DNA of 64,000 nucleotides, from assembly GCA_045537235.1 (NCBI GenBank), contig JAZSPB010000156.1, positions 62,001-126,000 of the forward strand, written 5' to 3'. Positions 50,716 to 59,688 of this stretch are shown here, piece by piece. Under the pieces are notes generated by a model, which saw nothing but the letters and a program-made list of their open reading frames with translations, was not told the DNA's origin and did no database searches. The translations under genes and the position numbers were made by a program. Position 1 is the stretch's first letter; every line of letters starts with the position of its first letter. Source of the stretch: RGIG8775 sp045537235 (GTDB lineage Bacteria > Bacillota > Clostridia > Oscillospirales > CAG-272).

Positions 50716-52428
50716 TTATATTTTTTCTTCTTTTTTCAGACAGATCAGATCGAACGCATTTCCGAGAACGATCTTGGTGACAAGGGTGAGCAAGCAACGG
50801 GTGTTCTTGACCTCCTCGCTTTCCGCGTTCAAAATCTTACAGTTATGATAGAAACGGTTGAATGCCGCTGCCACATCGAGAATGTAGCGAGTGATCACTG
50901 AAGGCTCATAGTCGCGAATAGCCTCCAACACCTTCTCGGGGAATCTGGCAAGAACCTTGCAAAGCGCACTTTCTGCCTCGTCGGTAATTGTAATCGGCTT
51001 GTCTGCATCGGGCATACCGCTGCGAGAAAGGATCGAGCACGCACGCGCGTAAGTATACTGAACGTACGGACCGGTATTGCCTTCAAAGCTGAGCGCGTCC
51101 TCCAACACAAAGTTGATATCCTTCATGCGGTTGTTGGACAAATAATAGAAAACGATCGCGCCCACACCGACAGACTCGGCGATCTCCTTCTTGTTTTCCA
51201 AATCGGGATTCTTCTGCTCCATGATCTCGCTGACCTTTTCAATGGCCATTGCCAAAAGGTCTTTCAAAAGAATCACGTTACCGGTTCTCGTCGCCAGCTT
51301 GGCACCGTTGAGACTCACCATTCCGTAAGGAACATGAACCAGCTTGTCTGCCCAATCGTAGCCCATCAGTTCAACCACCTTGAACCACTGTTGGAAGTGC
51401 AAACACTGTGCTGCGGCGGTGACGTAAATAGCTTTTTCAAAATTATAGGTCTCTTTGCGATATACCGCAGCCGCAATATCACGGGTAGGATAAAGGGTGG
51501 AGCCGTCGCGTTTCAAAATCAAGCAAGGCGGCATCCCGTATTCTTCAAGAGAAACGATGGAGGCACCATCATCGATCTTGAGCAGCCCCGAATCACGAAG
51601 CTTTTGAACCTGCGCGGGCATCTTATCACTGTAAAAGCTCTCGCCCTTGTAGCTGTCAAATTCAACACCGAGAAGTCCGTAGGTTTTGTTATACTCTTTC
51701 AAGCTGACTTCAATAAACCACTTCCAAAGTGCCGTGTTTTCTTCGTCGCCCAGCTCCAACTTATGAAATTCAGCTCTTGCTTCATCCTCAAGTGCTTTGT
51801 TTGTTTCCGCCTCGCTGTGGAATTTCACATAAAGCTCAACCAGCTTGTCTACTCCGCCTGCCTCAACTTCATCGCGATCGCCCCACTTTTTATAAGCAAC
51901 GATCATCTTACCGAACTGGGTTCCCCAGTCACCGAGATAGTTAATACCTACGCAATGATAGCCCACAAACTCATGGAGCTTTTTGAGAGAATGACCAATC
52001 ATAGTGCTTCCCAAATGTCCGATATGGAAGGGTTTAGCCACATTGGGAGAAGAATAGTCAAGCACTACCGTCTTGCCTTCACCGAAGGTGTGTGCACCGT
52101 ATCGTTCTCCTTGTGCCAAAACATTCTTGACTACGGTTTCTCCAAAGTACGCATTGTTAAGATAAAAATTGAGATAGCCGTTGAGATTTTCCACGCGGTC
52201 AATACATTCGTCGGTGATTGCTTCCGCCAAAGCCGTGGCGATCTGGACGGGAGAGCGACGCATAGATTTGCTCAACTTAAAGCAAGGGAGAGCAAGATCT
52301 CCCATAGATGCATCGGGGGGATACTCGAGCATACCCGCAATATCCTCGGCAGAAAGACCGATCTGCGGATTCGCGGCAACCAGCTGTTCAGCAATCTTGG
52401 CCGAAAGCTTTTCCTTGATTTTTAACAT
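50716..52428 (-). CDS. argS: Arginyl-tRNA synthetase
   Basis: 570 residues, class I. An N-terminal Arg-tRNA synthetase domain precedes the HIGH-type motif in SSPNVAKPFHIGHLGSTMIG (near 125). The KMSK-equivalent is degenerate as usual in ArgRS. The C-terminal DALR anticodon domain begins near QYTYARACSILSRSG. Start is placed at ATG 52428 (N-terminus MLKIKEKLSAK), with AAAGGA about 14 bases upstream, a long spacing. A frame continuing upstream to 52548 would overlap the ybaK end and adds residues unlike the family. No T-box leader is visible. Confidence 0.95.
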   Translation of the reverse strand: MLKIKEKLSAKIAEQLVAANPQIGLSAEDIAGMLEYPPDASMGDLALPCFKLSKSMRRSPVQIATALAEAITDECIDRVENLNGYLNFYLNNAYFGETVVKNVLAQGERYGAHTFGEGKTVVLDYSSPNVAKPFHIGHLGSTMIGHSLKKLHEFVGYHCVGINYLGDWGTQFGKMIVAYKKWGDRDEVEAGGVDKLVELYVKFHSEAETNKALEDEARAEFHKLELGDEENTALWKWFIEVSLKEYNKTYGLLGVEFDSYKGESFYSDKMPAQVQKLRDSGLLKIDDGASIVSLEEYGMPPCLILKRDGSTLYPTRDIAAAVYRKETYNFEKAIYVTAAAQCLHFQQWFKVVELMGYDWADKLVHVPYGMVSLNGAKLATRTGNVILLKDLLAMAIEKVSEIMEQKNPDLENKKEIAESVGVGAIVFYYLSNNRMKDINFVLEDALSFEGNTGPYVQYTYARACSILSRSGMPDADKPITITDEAESALCKVLARFPEKVLEAIRDYEPSVITRYILDVAAAFNRFYHNCKILNAESEEVKNTRCLLTLVTKIVLGNAFDLICLKKEEKI

Positions 52429-52522
52429 AAAATAAATATATTCCTTTCTGCAAACCTCGGTTTGCTTCCTTGTCAAAACATTTCTATTATACAACAATGT
52501 GAAAATTTTTTCAATAGGTAAA

Positions 52523-52990
52523 TCACACGATTTGGCACAATTTAGCATCTACAAATTTGACCAGCTCGTCTACTCGCAAAAGCAGTTGTGCCCCCCTTAC
52601 TCCCGCGCTCACCGTGATACGTTCAAAACTCGTCGCACTCGCATCGATAAACGTGGGAAATTTCTTCTTCATTCCGATTGGTGAACAACCGCCTCGAATA
52701 TAACCTGTGGTACCAAGCAGATCCTTGACATGAAGCATCTCGATCTTTTTATTACCCGTGACCGCAGCTGCGTGCTTGAGGTCGATCTCCTTGTCTGTGG
52801 GAATACAAAATACCACAATTCCCGTTTTGTCTCCTTTGGCAACCAGTGTTTTAAAGACTTGCGCAAAAGGCAATCCGATCTGGGTGGCAATGTGAATGCC
52901 CGACAAGTCATTCTCATCCACCGTATATTCTTTTACTTCATAGGGTATCTTGACCGCATCGAGGCGGCGCATGGCATTGGTCTTGTTCAT
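52523..52990 (-). CDS. ybaK: YbaK/EbsC-type aminoacyl-tRNA deacylase
   Basis: 155 residues. It clears Cys-tRNA(Pro) or similar mischarged tRNA. Family segments are AQVFKTLVAKGDKTGIVVFC, the catalytic-Lys region of the YbaK fold; DKEIDLKHAAAVTGNKKIEM; and GYIRGGCSPIGMKKKFPTFI with the Gly-Gly-x-Ser/Pro loop. Length is typical. It starts one base after the recN stop and precedes argS. Confidence 0.9.
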   Translation of the reverse strand: MNKTNAMRRLDAVKIPYEVKEYTVDENDLSGIHIATQIGLPFAQVFKTLVAKGDKTGIVVFCIPTDKEIDLKHAAAVTGNKKIEMLHVKDLLGTTGYIRGGCSPIGMKKKFPTFIDASATSFERITVSAGVRGAQLLLRVDELVKFVDAKLCQIV

Positions 52991-52991
52991 A

Positions 52992-54659
52992 TCAGTACTG
53001 TTTTCCGTCCTCTATCATTTCTACAGCAGCGCAAAGCTGGGAATCGGTGACCTCAATACCACCGAGGATGCGCGCCACTTCACGGACACGCCCTTCGCTG
53101 TCAAGCAAAGATATGTCGGTCTGTGTTCGTCCATCCACGTCATGCTTGGCAATCAAAAAGTGACTGTCAGCAAGAGAGGCGATCTGCGCCGAGTGGGTTA
53201 CGCAAATGACTTGGGTGCTCTTGGCGATCTGTTTGAGTTTGATTCCCACCTTTCGCGAGGTCTTGCCGGAAATCCCCGCATCCACCTCGTCAAACACAAC
53301 AGTTCCCACGCCGTCCTTATCGGAAAGAACGCTTTTCAGTGCCAACATGATGCGGGAAAGTTCTCCTCCGGAAGCAATTTTTTCCAAAGGCATGGGCGGC
53401 TCACCCGTATTGGCCGATATCAAAAATTCGATCTCGTCATAACCATTGGATCGAAGCTTATCGGTCTTGGTGATGCGGATTTCAAACCGAACCTTCGGCA
53501 TATCCAAAAAGGTCAGTGTTTGCATCACCTCTCGTACTACAGCCTCGCAAGCCTTGCCTCGTTTTTGATGGATGGCATCTGCGATTCGCTCGGCTTCGGT
53601 GCGAACAATTTCATATTCTGCCAGAAGCGCCTCTCTTTTTTCGTCGGCGTTTTCGATATCGTCCAACTGTGCTTCGGCCTGTGCTTTAAATTCCAGAATT
53701 TCTTGTATTGTCGAGCCATATTTGCGTTTGAGCTTAGTTATCGTATTCAATCGACTTTCGATGCGATTAAGCTTTTCCGTGGGATTCTCATCTACTTCCG
53801 CAAAGTCGCGTACTCGCTCGGCAATATCCTCGATCTCATAGCGGTAATCGGACAGTTTCTCGGAAAACTCGGTCGCCTCGGGAAGCGCATCGGAAATCTT
53901 GGAAAGCGCCGCACAAACACGATCCAGCAACGAAACGACTCCTTTTTCGCTACCGTAAAGCATTCGGTAAGAAAGATTCGCCGTATCGGTGATCTTTTCG
54001 ATACTGCCCAACCGTTTTCTCTCGGCCTCCAAAATATCCTCTTCGTCTTCCGAGCGGAGCTTTGCTTTCCCAATCTCGTCCAACTGGAATTTCAACATAT
54101 CCCTCATACGGATCTTTTGCGCTTCGTCAGCCTCCAGTGCATCCAATTTTTCGCGGATATCTGACAATCTGCGGTATTGCTCGCCGTAATCGGACAGCAA
54201 TCCATCATTGCCCGCAAAAGAGTCCAATATTTCGATCTGGGAGGAACGTTGCATTAAGCGTTGGTTATCATGCTGACCGTGAATGTTGATCAGCAATCGA
54301 CACAATTCCCTTTGCAGAGTCTGCGTCACGGTTCTGCCATTAAGCTTGACCATGCTTTTTCCGTCGCGGGATAAAATTCGAGACAGCATAACAGAGCCGT
54401 CAAAATCTATGCCATAGCTTTCCAACAGTTCCCCGACCGCTTCGCCGCAATCGGTAAAAACGGCACTTACCGTAGCTTTGTCCTCTCCGGTTCGGATCAG
54501 ATCTCGCGACACGCGATTGCCCGACAGTAAATTAATGCTGTCGATGATGATCGATTTTCCCGCGCCTGTCTCTCCGCTCAATACCAAAAATCCATCGCCA
54601 AGATCCATATCCAAGGATTTGATCACCGCGGCATTTTCTATATGCAAAGATTGAAGCAT
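52992..54659 (-). CDS. recN: DNA repair protein RecN
   Basis: 555 residues, an SMC-like ATPase in double-strand break repair. Walker A GETGAGKSIIIDSINLLSG is near 30. Two long coiled-coil arms (about 150-360) flank a central region. The ABC signature is KIASGGELSRIMLALKSVL, and Walker B is TVVFDEVDAGISGKTSRKVG. It lies after argR, the classical Firmicutes order. Confidence 0.96.
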   Translation of the reverse strand: MLQSLHIENAAVIKSLDMDLGDGFLVLSGETGAGKSIIIDSINLLSGNRVSRDLIRTGEDKATVSAVFTDCGEAVGELLESYGIDFDGSVMLSRILSRDGKSMVKLNGRTVTQTLQRELCRLLINIHGQHDNQRLMQRSSQIEILDSFAGNDGLLSDYGEQYRRLSDIREKLDALEADEAQKIRMRDMLKFQLDEIGKAKLRSEDEEDILEAERKRLGSIEKITDTANLSYRMLYGSEKGVVSLLDRVCAALSKISDALPEATEFSEKLSDYRYEIEDIAERVRDFAEVDENPTEKLNRIESRLNTITKLKRKYGSTIQEILEFKAQAEAQLDDIENADEKREALLAEYEIVRTEAERIADAIHQKRGKACEAVVREVMQTLTFLDMPKVRFEIRITKTDKLRSNGYDEIEFLISANTGEPPMPLEKIASGGELSRIMLALKSVLSDKDGVGTVVFDEVDAGISGKTSRKVGIKLKQIAKSTQVICVTHSAQIASLADSHFLIAKHDVDGRTQTDISLLDSEGRVREVARILGGIEVTDSQLCAAVEMIEDGKQY

Positions 54660-54715
54660 CTCGTACCTCCTTTCCGATTTATCAAATCTTTTAATTTAAC
54701 TTTTCAACTTTTAAT

Positions 54716-55174
54716 TTAGTGAGAAGAATTCACATGAGCCAAAAAACGTATCGTGAGTCTTTCGGCGGTCTCCGCATCGTGGGTCACCGCAAAAATAGTA
54801 TCATCCCCCGCCACGCATCCGAGGATCTCGGGGATGTGCATACTGTCGATCCCGGCCGCCACTGCTTGTGCGAGCCCCGGATGGGTCTTGATCACCACAA
54901 TATTCCCACCGGAGGTAACACCGACAACAGAGGCCATATAAGTATTTCGCAGATCCTTCTTGCCAAAATCCGCCGTGGCTTTGGGAAGCACATAGTGATA
55001 TTTACCGCCCTCACCGAGAATTTTGGAGATCTTCAATTCGCGAATATCTCTGGAAATGGTAGCTTGGGTCACCGAGTATCCTTCCTCTACCAGCTTTTCG
55101 ATCAACTCATCCTGGGTTTCGATAATGTGTTCGGTAATCAGACTAACAATTCTGTCTTGTCTTTTGGATTTCAT
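54716..55174 (-). CDS. argR: Arginine repressor ArgR
   Basis: 152 residues. The N-terminal winged helix (VEEGYSVTQATISRDIRELK) binds ARG boxes. The C-terminal domain has GLAQAVAAGIDSMHIPEILG and GCVAGDDTIFAVTHDAETAE, the trimerisation and arginine-binding motif. Start is the ATG with AGAAGGGATGG upstream, about seven codons after an in-frame ATG that coincides with the nadK stop. Its position in the nusB-recN run is conserved in Firmicutes. Confidence 0.95.
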   Translation of the reverse strand: MKSKRQDRIVSLITEHIIETQDELIEKLVEEGYSVTQATISRDIRELKISKILGEGGKYHYVLPKATADFGKKDLRNTYMASVVGVTSGGNIVVIKTHPGLAQAVAAGIDSMHIPEILGCVAGDDTIFAVTHDAETAERLTIRFLAHVNSSH

Positions 55175-55194
55175 TTGTTTTCCATCCCTTCTCA

Positions 55195-56061
55195 TTAAAG
55201 CGTTTTGTGGCGAAGTTTATCATAAAAGCTACGATCCTTCACACGGATGATCGATGCGGTAAGATCGGATCTCGTGAGCCTTACAACATCGTTTCGCGTA
55301 AGCTCGTAATTCAGCTTTCCGTCCAATGTCAAATACAAAACCTTTTCCCGCCTACAGATATGCTTGACCTCCAGCACCGTATCATCGGGAAAAAGAATGG
55401 GGCGCGCAGACAGCATATGCGGACAAACAGGCGTAACGCAAAAGCAGGAGATTCGAGGATCTGCCACGGGACCGCCCGCCGACATAGAATAAGCGGTGGA
55501 GCCTGTCGGCGTGGAAATGATCAAACCGTCGGCACGGTAATTGTTAATAAATGTACCGCCTTCACTGAGCTGAAGGTCGATAATGCGGGAAACAAAGCCA
55601 TTGGAAATAACCGCATCGTTAAGTGCATAGCCGGCCTGCTTGATCTTTTGTCCGCCTGCACTTATGATCTCAGCATTGAGCATGGTGCGATTATCCAATC
55701 GGTATTTTCCTTCCATGACGGTATCAAGAAGATGCAACTCATTCATTTCCAGTTCTGCCAAATATCCCACACGTCCGAGGTTGATCCCCAAAACCGGTGT
55801 GCCTCTCAAAGCGGCTCTTCTGGCCGACTCCATAATGGTACCGTCGCCCCCGAGAACAATGATCATATCGGCCGAAAGATATATATTTTGCGCCGATTCA
55901 AATTGAATGTACGGTCTTTGCTTATGCATCCGCTCGATCCGTTCCCGATAGTTGGATGGGATCAACAGCTTCGCTCCGTGACCGATCAATCGCTCGGCAA
56001 CAGTCATTGCGGCAGTCGCTTTTTCGCTAATATTATAATTGGTAATCAATGCAATGTTCAA
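55195..56061 (-). CDS. nadK: NAD kinase
   Basis: 288 residues. It phosphorylates NAD to NADP. The catalytic GGDGTIMESAR motif (Asp) is near 73. The NAD-binding NDAVISNG-type segment appears as ALNDAVISNGFVSRI. The loop TPTGSTAYSMSAGGPVADP is near 175. It overlaps tlyA by four bases. Confidence 0.95.
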   Translation of the reverse strand: MNIALITNYNISEKATAAMTVAERLIGHGAKLLIPSNYRERIERMHKQRPYIQFESAQNIYLSADMIIVLGGDGTIMESARRAALRGTPVLGINLGRVGYLAELEMNELHLLDTVMEGKYRLDNRTMLNAEIISAGGQKIKQAGYALNDAVISNGFVSRIIDLQLSEGGTFINNYRADGLIISTPTGSTAYSMSAGGPVADPRISCFCVTPVCPHMLSARPILFPDDTVLEVKHICRREKVLYLTLDGKLNYELTRNDVVRLTRSDLTASIIRVKDRSFYDKLRHKTL

Positions 56062-56840
56062 ATTCGTCCCTCCGCAATCTCTCTCATCTGTAAATTATCC
56101 ACTGTGGTCGGCGCGCCCTTACGAAAGGCCGCCAAAAATTCAATATTTCCATCGCCCCCCGTAATCGGTGAACGGGTAATTGCAAAGCAACCCAAACCGT
56201 GCTCTGCGGCACAAATCATGACACCTCGCACCGCATTCCATCGGTCACCTGCGTGCTTGACAATGCCCTTTTTTCCAACCGCACTTCGTCCCACCTCAAA
56301 TTGCGGTTTGATCAACGTGACAACAACCGTTCCGTCCCTCATAACCGAGGAAAGCGCAGGCAAGATCAAGGTCTGCGAAATAAATGACACATCCATGACT
56401 GCAATATCGGGTGAAAAGGAAAAATCCTCTGCTTTCATATAACGTGCATTGTATTTCTCAATACAGAAAACCCGTGTATCCTCGCGCAAAGAAACATCCA
56501 ACTGATTTTCCCCCGAATCCACGGCGATCACTCTCGACGCACCGCGCTTTAGCAAGCAATCGGTAAAACCGCCTGTAGAGGCTCCCACGTCCAACGCGGT
56601 AAGTCCGCTTACCGAGATACCGAACACATCCAACGCGTGTTCCAGTTTAAGACCGCCGCGACTGACAAACGGAAGCTGATATAAGAGCTCTACTTGATTC
56701 TCTGCCTTCTCATCAACCGATTCCGAGGACTTTTGAACGACCCGTCCGTTGATAACGACATGACCCGAATCAATCAATTCTTTCGCTTGAGAGCGGCTTT
56801 TGGCATAACCGCGCTCCGCTAAAAAGACATCACACCGCAT
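56058..56840 (-). CDS. tlyA: TlyA-family rRNA methyltransferase
   Basis: 260 residues. An N-terminal S4 domain (MRCDVFLAERGYAKSRSQAK, then GHVVINGRVV) precedes an FtsJ-like methyltransferase with FVSRGGLKLEHALDVFGISV, ALDVGASTGGFTDCLLKRGA (S-adenosylmethionine motif) and VMDVSFIS. It makes 2'-O-methylcytidine in rRNA and is sometimes annotated as a hemolysin. It starts four bases after the DUF212 gene. Confidence 0.95.
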   Translation of the reverse strand: MRCDVFLAERGYAKSRSQAKELIDSGHVVINGRVVQKSSESVDEKAENQVELLYQLPFVSRGGLKLEHALDVFGISVSGLTALDVGASTGGFTDCLLKRGASRVIAVDSGENQLDVSLREDTRVFCIEKYNARYMKAEDFSFSPDIAVMDVSFISQTLILPALSSVMRDGTVVVTLIKPQFEVGRSAVGKKGIVKHAGDRWNAVRGVMICAAEHGLGCFAITRSPITGGDGNIEFLAAFRKGAPTTVDNLQMREIAEGRI

Positions 56841-56844
56841 GATA

Positions 56845-57306
56845 TCACCGCATCAGCAAGCCAACCGTCAGACCGACGATCGCCCCCAAGACACCGCCGA
56901 CAAAAACCTGAAATGGGGTATGCCCGATCAGCGTTTTAAGATTCTGGTTGAAATCCGTTGCTTTGCCGGAAAAAATTTCTTTGACCAACTCATTAATAAT
57001 AGTAGCCTGTTTTCCTGTTTCGTAACGAACTCCCGTCGCATCGCGCATAACGATAATGGCAAGCAACAGCGAAGCCGCGATCTCAAAGCCGGCAAAGCCG
57101 TATCGGATCGCACTGGATACCAACAGCGACACAACAGTTGCCGAATGAGAGCTTGGCATTCCGCCCGTTCCACTCAACAGCTTGACCAAGCTGAATTTCC
57201 TTTCACTGAAATATCCCGTGAAAATTTTAAAAATCTGTGCCAAGAGCCATGCAATGATGACACTGATCAAACAAGAATTGCTCGCAAGAGCGGAAAAACT
57301 GTACAT
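56845..57306 (-). CDS. Divergent PAP2-family (DUF212) membrane protein
   Basis: 153 residues with four or five hydrophobic segments. The conserved motif is KLLSGTGGMPSSHSATVVSL, a PAP2-like phosphatase signature, followed by IVMRDATGVRYETGKQA. The last segments (HTPFQVFVGGVLGAIVGLTV) fit YuiD-like proteins. Substrate unknown; an isoprenoid phosphate is a possibility because the gene neighbours ispA, but that is guesswork. Confidence 0.88.
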   Translation of the reverse strand: MYSFSALASNSCLISVIIAWLLAQIFKIFTGYFSERKFSLVKLLSGTGGMPSSHSATVVSLLVSSAIRYGFAGFEIAASLLLAIIVMRDATGVRYETGKQATIINELVKEIFSGKATDFNQNLKTLIGHTPFQVFVGGVLGAIVGLTVGLLMR

Positions 57307-57326
57307 TCCCGAATCGATTTCCCTTC

Positions 57327-58229
57327 TTAATGAGTTCTTTGTAACAAATAATACGCAAGTGCCTCAAGCTCTCCACCACCATCATACCGCGTTATGGCAT
57401 TTACTGCCTCTTCGGTAAGTTTTTGTGCATACGCCTTGGCCTGTTCTACCGTGTAAAAGTTTGTAAACGTCAATTTATTGGCCGCCTTATCGACTCCAAC
57501 ATTTTTTCCAAGCAGTTTAGCATCGCCTACCACATCCAGCACGTCGTCAACGATCTGAAAGGCAAGACCGATCTTTTCCGCATAGCAGTCAGCCGCAAGA
57601 GCTTCCTCACTGTCAACGGCTTTTCCGGCGGCAATGCACCCCAACTTGGCAGATGCGCGGATCAATGCACCGGTCTTCATTCCGTGCATTTTGATCAAAT
57701 ATTCAAGGTCACAAGCCTTGGCAGTCTCTGCCGCCATATCCATGGTTTGCCCCCCAATCATACCGCGATCGCCCGCCGAAAGCGCGACAAGCGCCACCGC
57801 CTGCATCTTGGCCTCATTCGTCAGAAAAGGAGCCGATGCAATCACCTCGAAAGCCTTGGTCAGAAGTGCATCACCCGCAAGAACCGCCGTAGCCTCACCG
57901 TAGACCTTGTGATTGGTCAACTTTCCACGCCGATAATCGTCATTATCCATGCAAGGAAGATCGTCATGGATCAAAGAGTAGGTATGGATCATCTCAATAG
58001 CACACGCGAGAGGGAGGGCGGCTTGCTCTTTTCCGCCGAACATACGGCAAAAAGCAAGAACCAAATAAGGACGAATGCGCTTTCCTCCACCAAGGAGACT
58101 GTATTTCTGAGCATCAAAAATTGTGGCAAGCGTCGGATCGTCGCCGTCAAAATATGACATCAGTTCCTTTTCTGTCATTTCAGCGCCAAAAGAAAGCGCT
58201 TTGTTTGTGTCAAAATTCACATTCATCAT
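57327..58229 (-). CDS. ispA: Farnesyl/geranylgeranyl diphosphate synthase
   Basis: 300 residues, all-helical prenyltransferase condensing isopentenyl diphosphate with allylic diphosphates. Motifs: LGGGKRIRPYLVLAF, first Asp-rich motif LIHDDLPCMDNDDYRRG, GLAFQIVDDVLDVVGD as the second. It takes the product of the MEP pathway, to which IspE in this window belongs. The ATG overlaps the xseB stop by four bases, as in many Firmicutes. Confidence 0.94.
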   Translation of the reverse strand: MMNVNFDTNKALSFGAEMTEKELMSYFDGDDPTLATIFDAQKYSLLGGGKRIRPYLVLAFCRMFGGKEQAALPLACAIEMIHTYSLIHDDLPCMDNDDYRRGKLTNHKVYGEATAVLAGDALLTKAFEVIASAPFLTNEAKMQAVALVALSAGDRGMIGGQTMDMAAETAKACDLEYLIKMHGMKTGALIRASAKLGCIAAGKAVDSEEALAADCYAEKIGLAFQIVDDVLDVVGDAKLLGKNVGVDKAANKLTFTNFYTVEQAKAYAQKLTEEAVNAITRYDGGGELEALAYYLLQRTH

Positions 58230-58450
58230 TCGTTCTCCGACTCCTCAACAACCCCATCAGCTGTCAAATTCAAAAACTTGATCTTTTTCTCCGCATCGTC
58301 CAACTTTAACGAACAGGTGCGCACCAAAGCAATTCCCTCTTCATATAACTTCAGGGATTCCTCCAAAGTGGCAGAACCGTTTTCCAAGGTTCGTACGATC
58401 TCCTCCAACCGCATCATGGACGCCTCAAAGCTTTTGGTTGTTTTCGCCAT
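58226..58450 (-). CDS. xseB: Exodeoxyribonuclease VII small subunit
   Basis: 74 residues, typical for the family. SFEASMMRLEEIVRTLENGS, LEESLKLYEEGIALV and a C-terminal KIKFL segment are all diagnostic. Several copies bind one XseA to form the single-strand exonuclease. Its start lies 26 bases inside xseA. Confidence 0.94.
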   Translation of the reverse strand: MAKTTKSFEASMMRLEEIVRTLENGSATLEESLKLYEEGIALVRTCSLKLDDAEKKIKFLNLTADGVVEESENE

Positions 58451-59672
58451 GTTTTCTTCTCTCCTTGCTAATGGATTTTACAGTCGCATTTAACTTGCCG
58501 TCGCCAAGGCGAACGGTTATCTCTTCCTCGCGCTTAACTTGCGAGACACTTTTTACGGCATTTCCTTCCGAATCGGTCGTTACACTGTATCCGCGAGCCA
58601 ACACAGACAGCGGATTGAGCGACTCCATGCGCGCGGCAACGGATGAAAGCTCCGAGGCTCGAAGCCGTGTAATATTGTTTATATTGGTATCCATCTGCCG
58701 AGCCAAGTACAAAAGACTCATGCGCTTATCTCCCAAAATGGGTGCAGCGCTTGACAAAACGCCCGACTCTCGCAGATACTTAAGATTGTTCTTTCCATTT
58801 TGAATTCTTTGCAAGACCGTTCTTCCCATCTTGCTCGCCACAGCATCCAAAGATCGCATCAGCTCACTGCGATCAGGAACGGCCAGTTCCGCAGCTGCCG
58901 ACGGTGTCGGTGCTCGCCGGTCTGCCACAAGATCACAAATCGTAAAATCACTTTCGTGACCGACCGCAGAGATCACGGGAATTTCAGACTCGGCAATGCA
59001 CCTTGCCAATCGCTCGTCGTTAAATGCCCAAAGATCCTCTGCCGAGCCACCGCCTCGACCGATGATGATCACATCTGCCGAACGGCTCTCATTGAAATAA
59101 CGAACGCCCTTCATCAACTGCGGAGGTGCTTCGGCTCCCTGCACTTGCGCGGGATACAGAACGATCTCGGCACACGGAAATCTTCTGCCGAGAATATTCA
59201 GCATATCCTGTATGGCAGCGCCCGTAGGAGAGGTCACGATACCGATACGCTCGGGATACCGCGGCAAGGGCTTTTTTCGCGATTCATCAAACAGCCCTTC
59301 TTCCCCCAGTTTCCATTTTAACTGCTCAAAAGCAAGATACAGAGAGCCGATGCCGTCCGGTATGATCTCATCTGCATAGATCTGATACTGGCCGTCACGC
59401 ACAAAAGCAGAGACCCTTCCGTGGATCAACACCTTCATGCCGTCTTGAGGATCAAACGGTACATTTTGCGCATAGGAACGAAACATCACTGCACGAACGA
59501 TTGCGCTGTCATCCTTGACCGAAAAATAAAAATGTCCCGTGCTGTAGTGATTTTTAAAGTTGGAGATCTCTCCCTTGATCCAAACACTTTTGAGGATCGG
59601 GTTGGAATCCATCAACATTTTAACATATTCGTTTAGCTGTGAAACCGTGAGAAATCTGATTTTGGATTCCAT
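58425..59672 (-). CDS. xseA: Exodeoxyribonuclease VII large subunit
   Basis: 415 residues. An N-terminal OB-fold (VWIKGEISNFKNHYSTGHFY) precedes the catalytic domain with GIVTSPTGAAIQDMLNILGR, IIIGRGGGSAEDLWAFNDE and ISAVGHESDFTICDLVADRR. A C-terminal helical part ends in LARGYSVTTDSEG. It degrades single-stranded DNA with XseB. It starts 16 bases after the TsaD-like gene. Confidence 0.96.
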   Translation of the reverse strand: MESKIRFLTVSQLNEYVKMLMDSNPILKSVWIKGEISNFKNHYSTGHFYFSVKDDSAIVRAVMFRSYAQNVPFDPQDGMKVLIHGRVSAFVRDGQYQIYADEIIPDGIGSLYLAFEQLKWKLGEEGLFDESRKKPLPRYPERIGIVTSPTGAAIQDMLNILGRRFPCAEIVLYPAQVQGAEAPPQLMKGVRYFNESRSADVIIIGRGGGSAEDLWAFNDERLARCIAESEIPVISAVGHESDFTICDLVADRRAPTPSAAAELAVPDRSELMRSLDAVASKMGRTVLQRIQNGKNNLKYLRESGVLSSAAPILGDKRMSLLYLARQMDTNINNITRLRASELSSVAARMESLNPLSVLARGYSVTTDSEGNAVKSVSQVKREEEITVRLGDGKLNATVKSISKERRKHGENNQKL

Positions 59673-59688
59673 GAGAGCTTCTCCTTTC

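Noticed and set aside
52429..52522. T-box leader before argS
   Set aside because: The spacer is under 100 bases, with no specifier stem, T-box sequence or terminator.
54719..55198. An open frame almost exactly mirroring argR on the opposite strand
   Set aside because: ArgR motifs are diagnostic; the mirror frame has no homology I can recognise.
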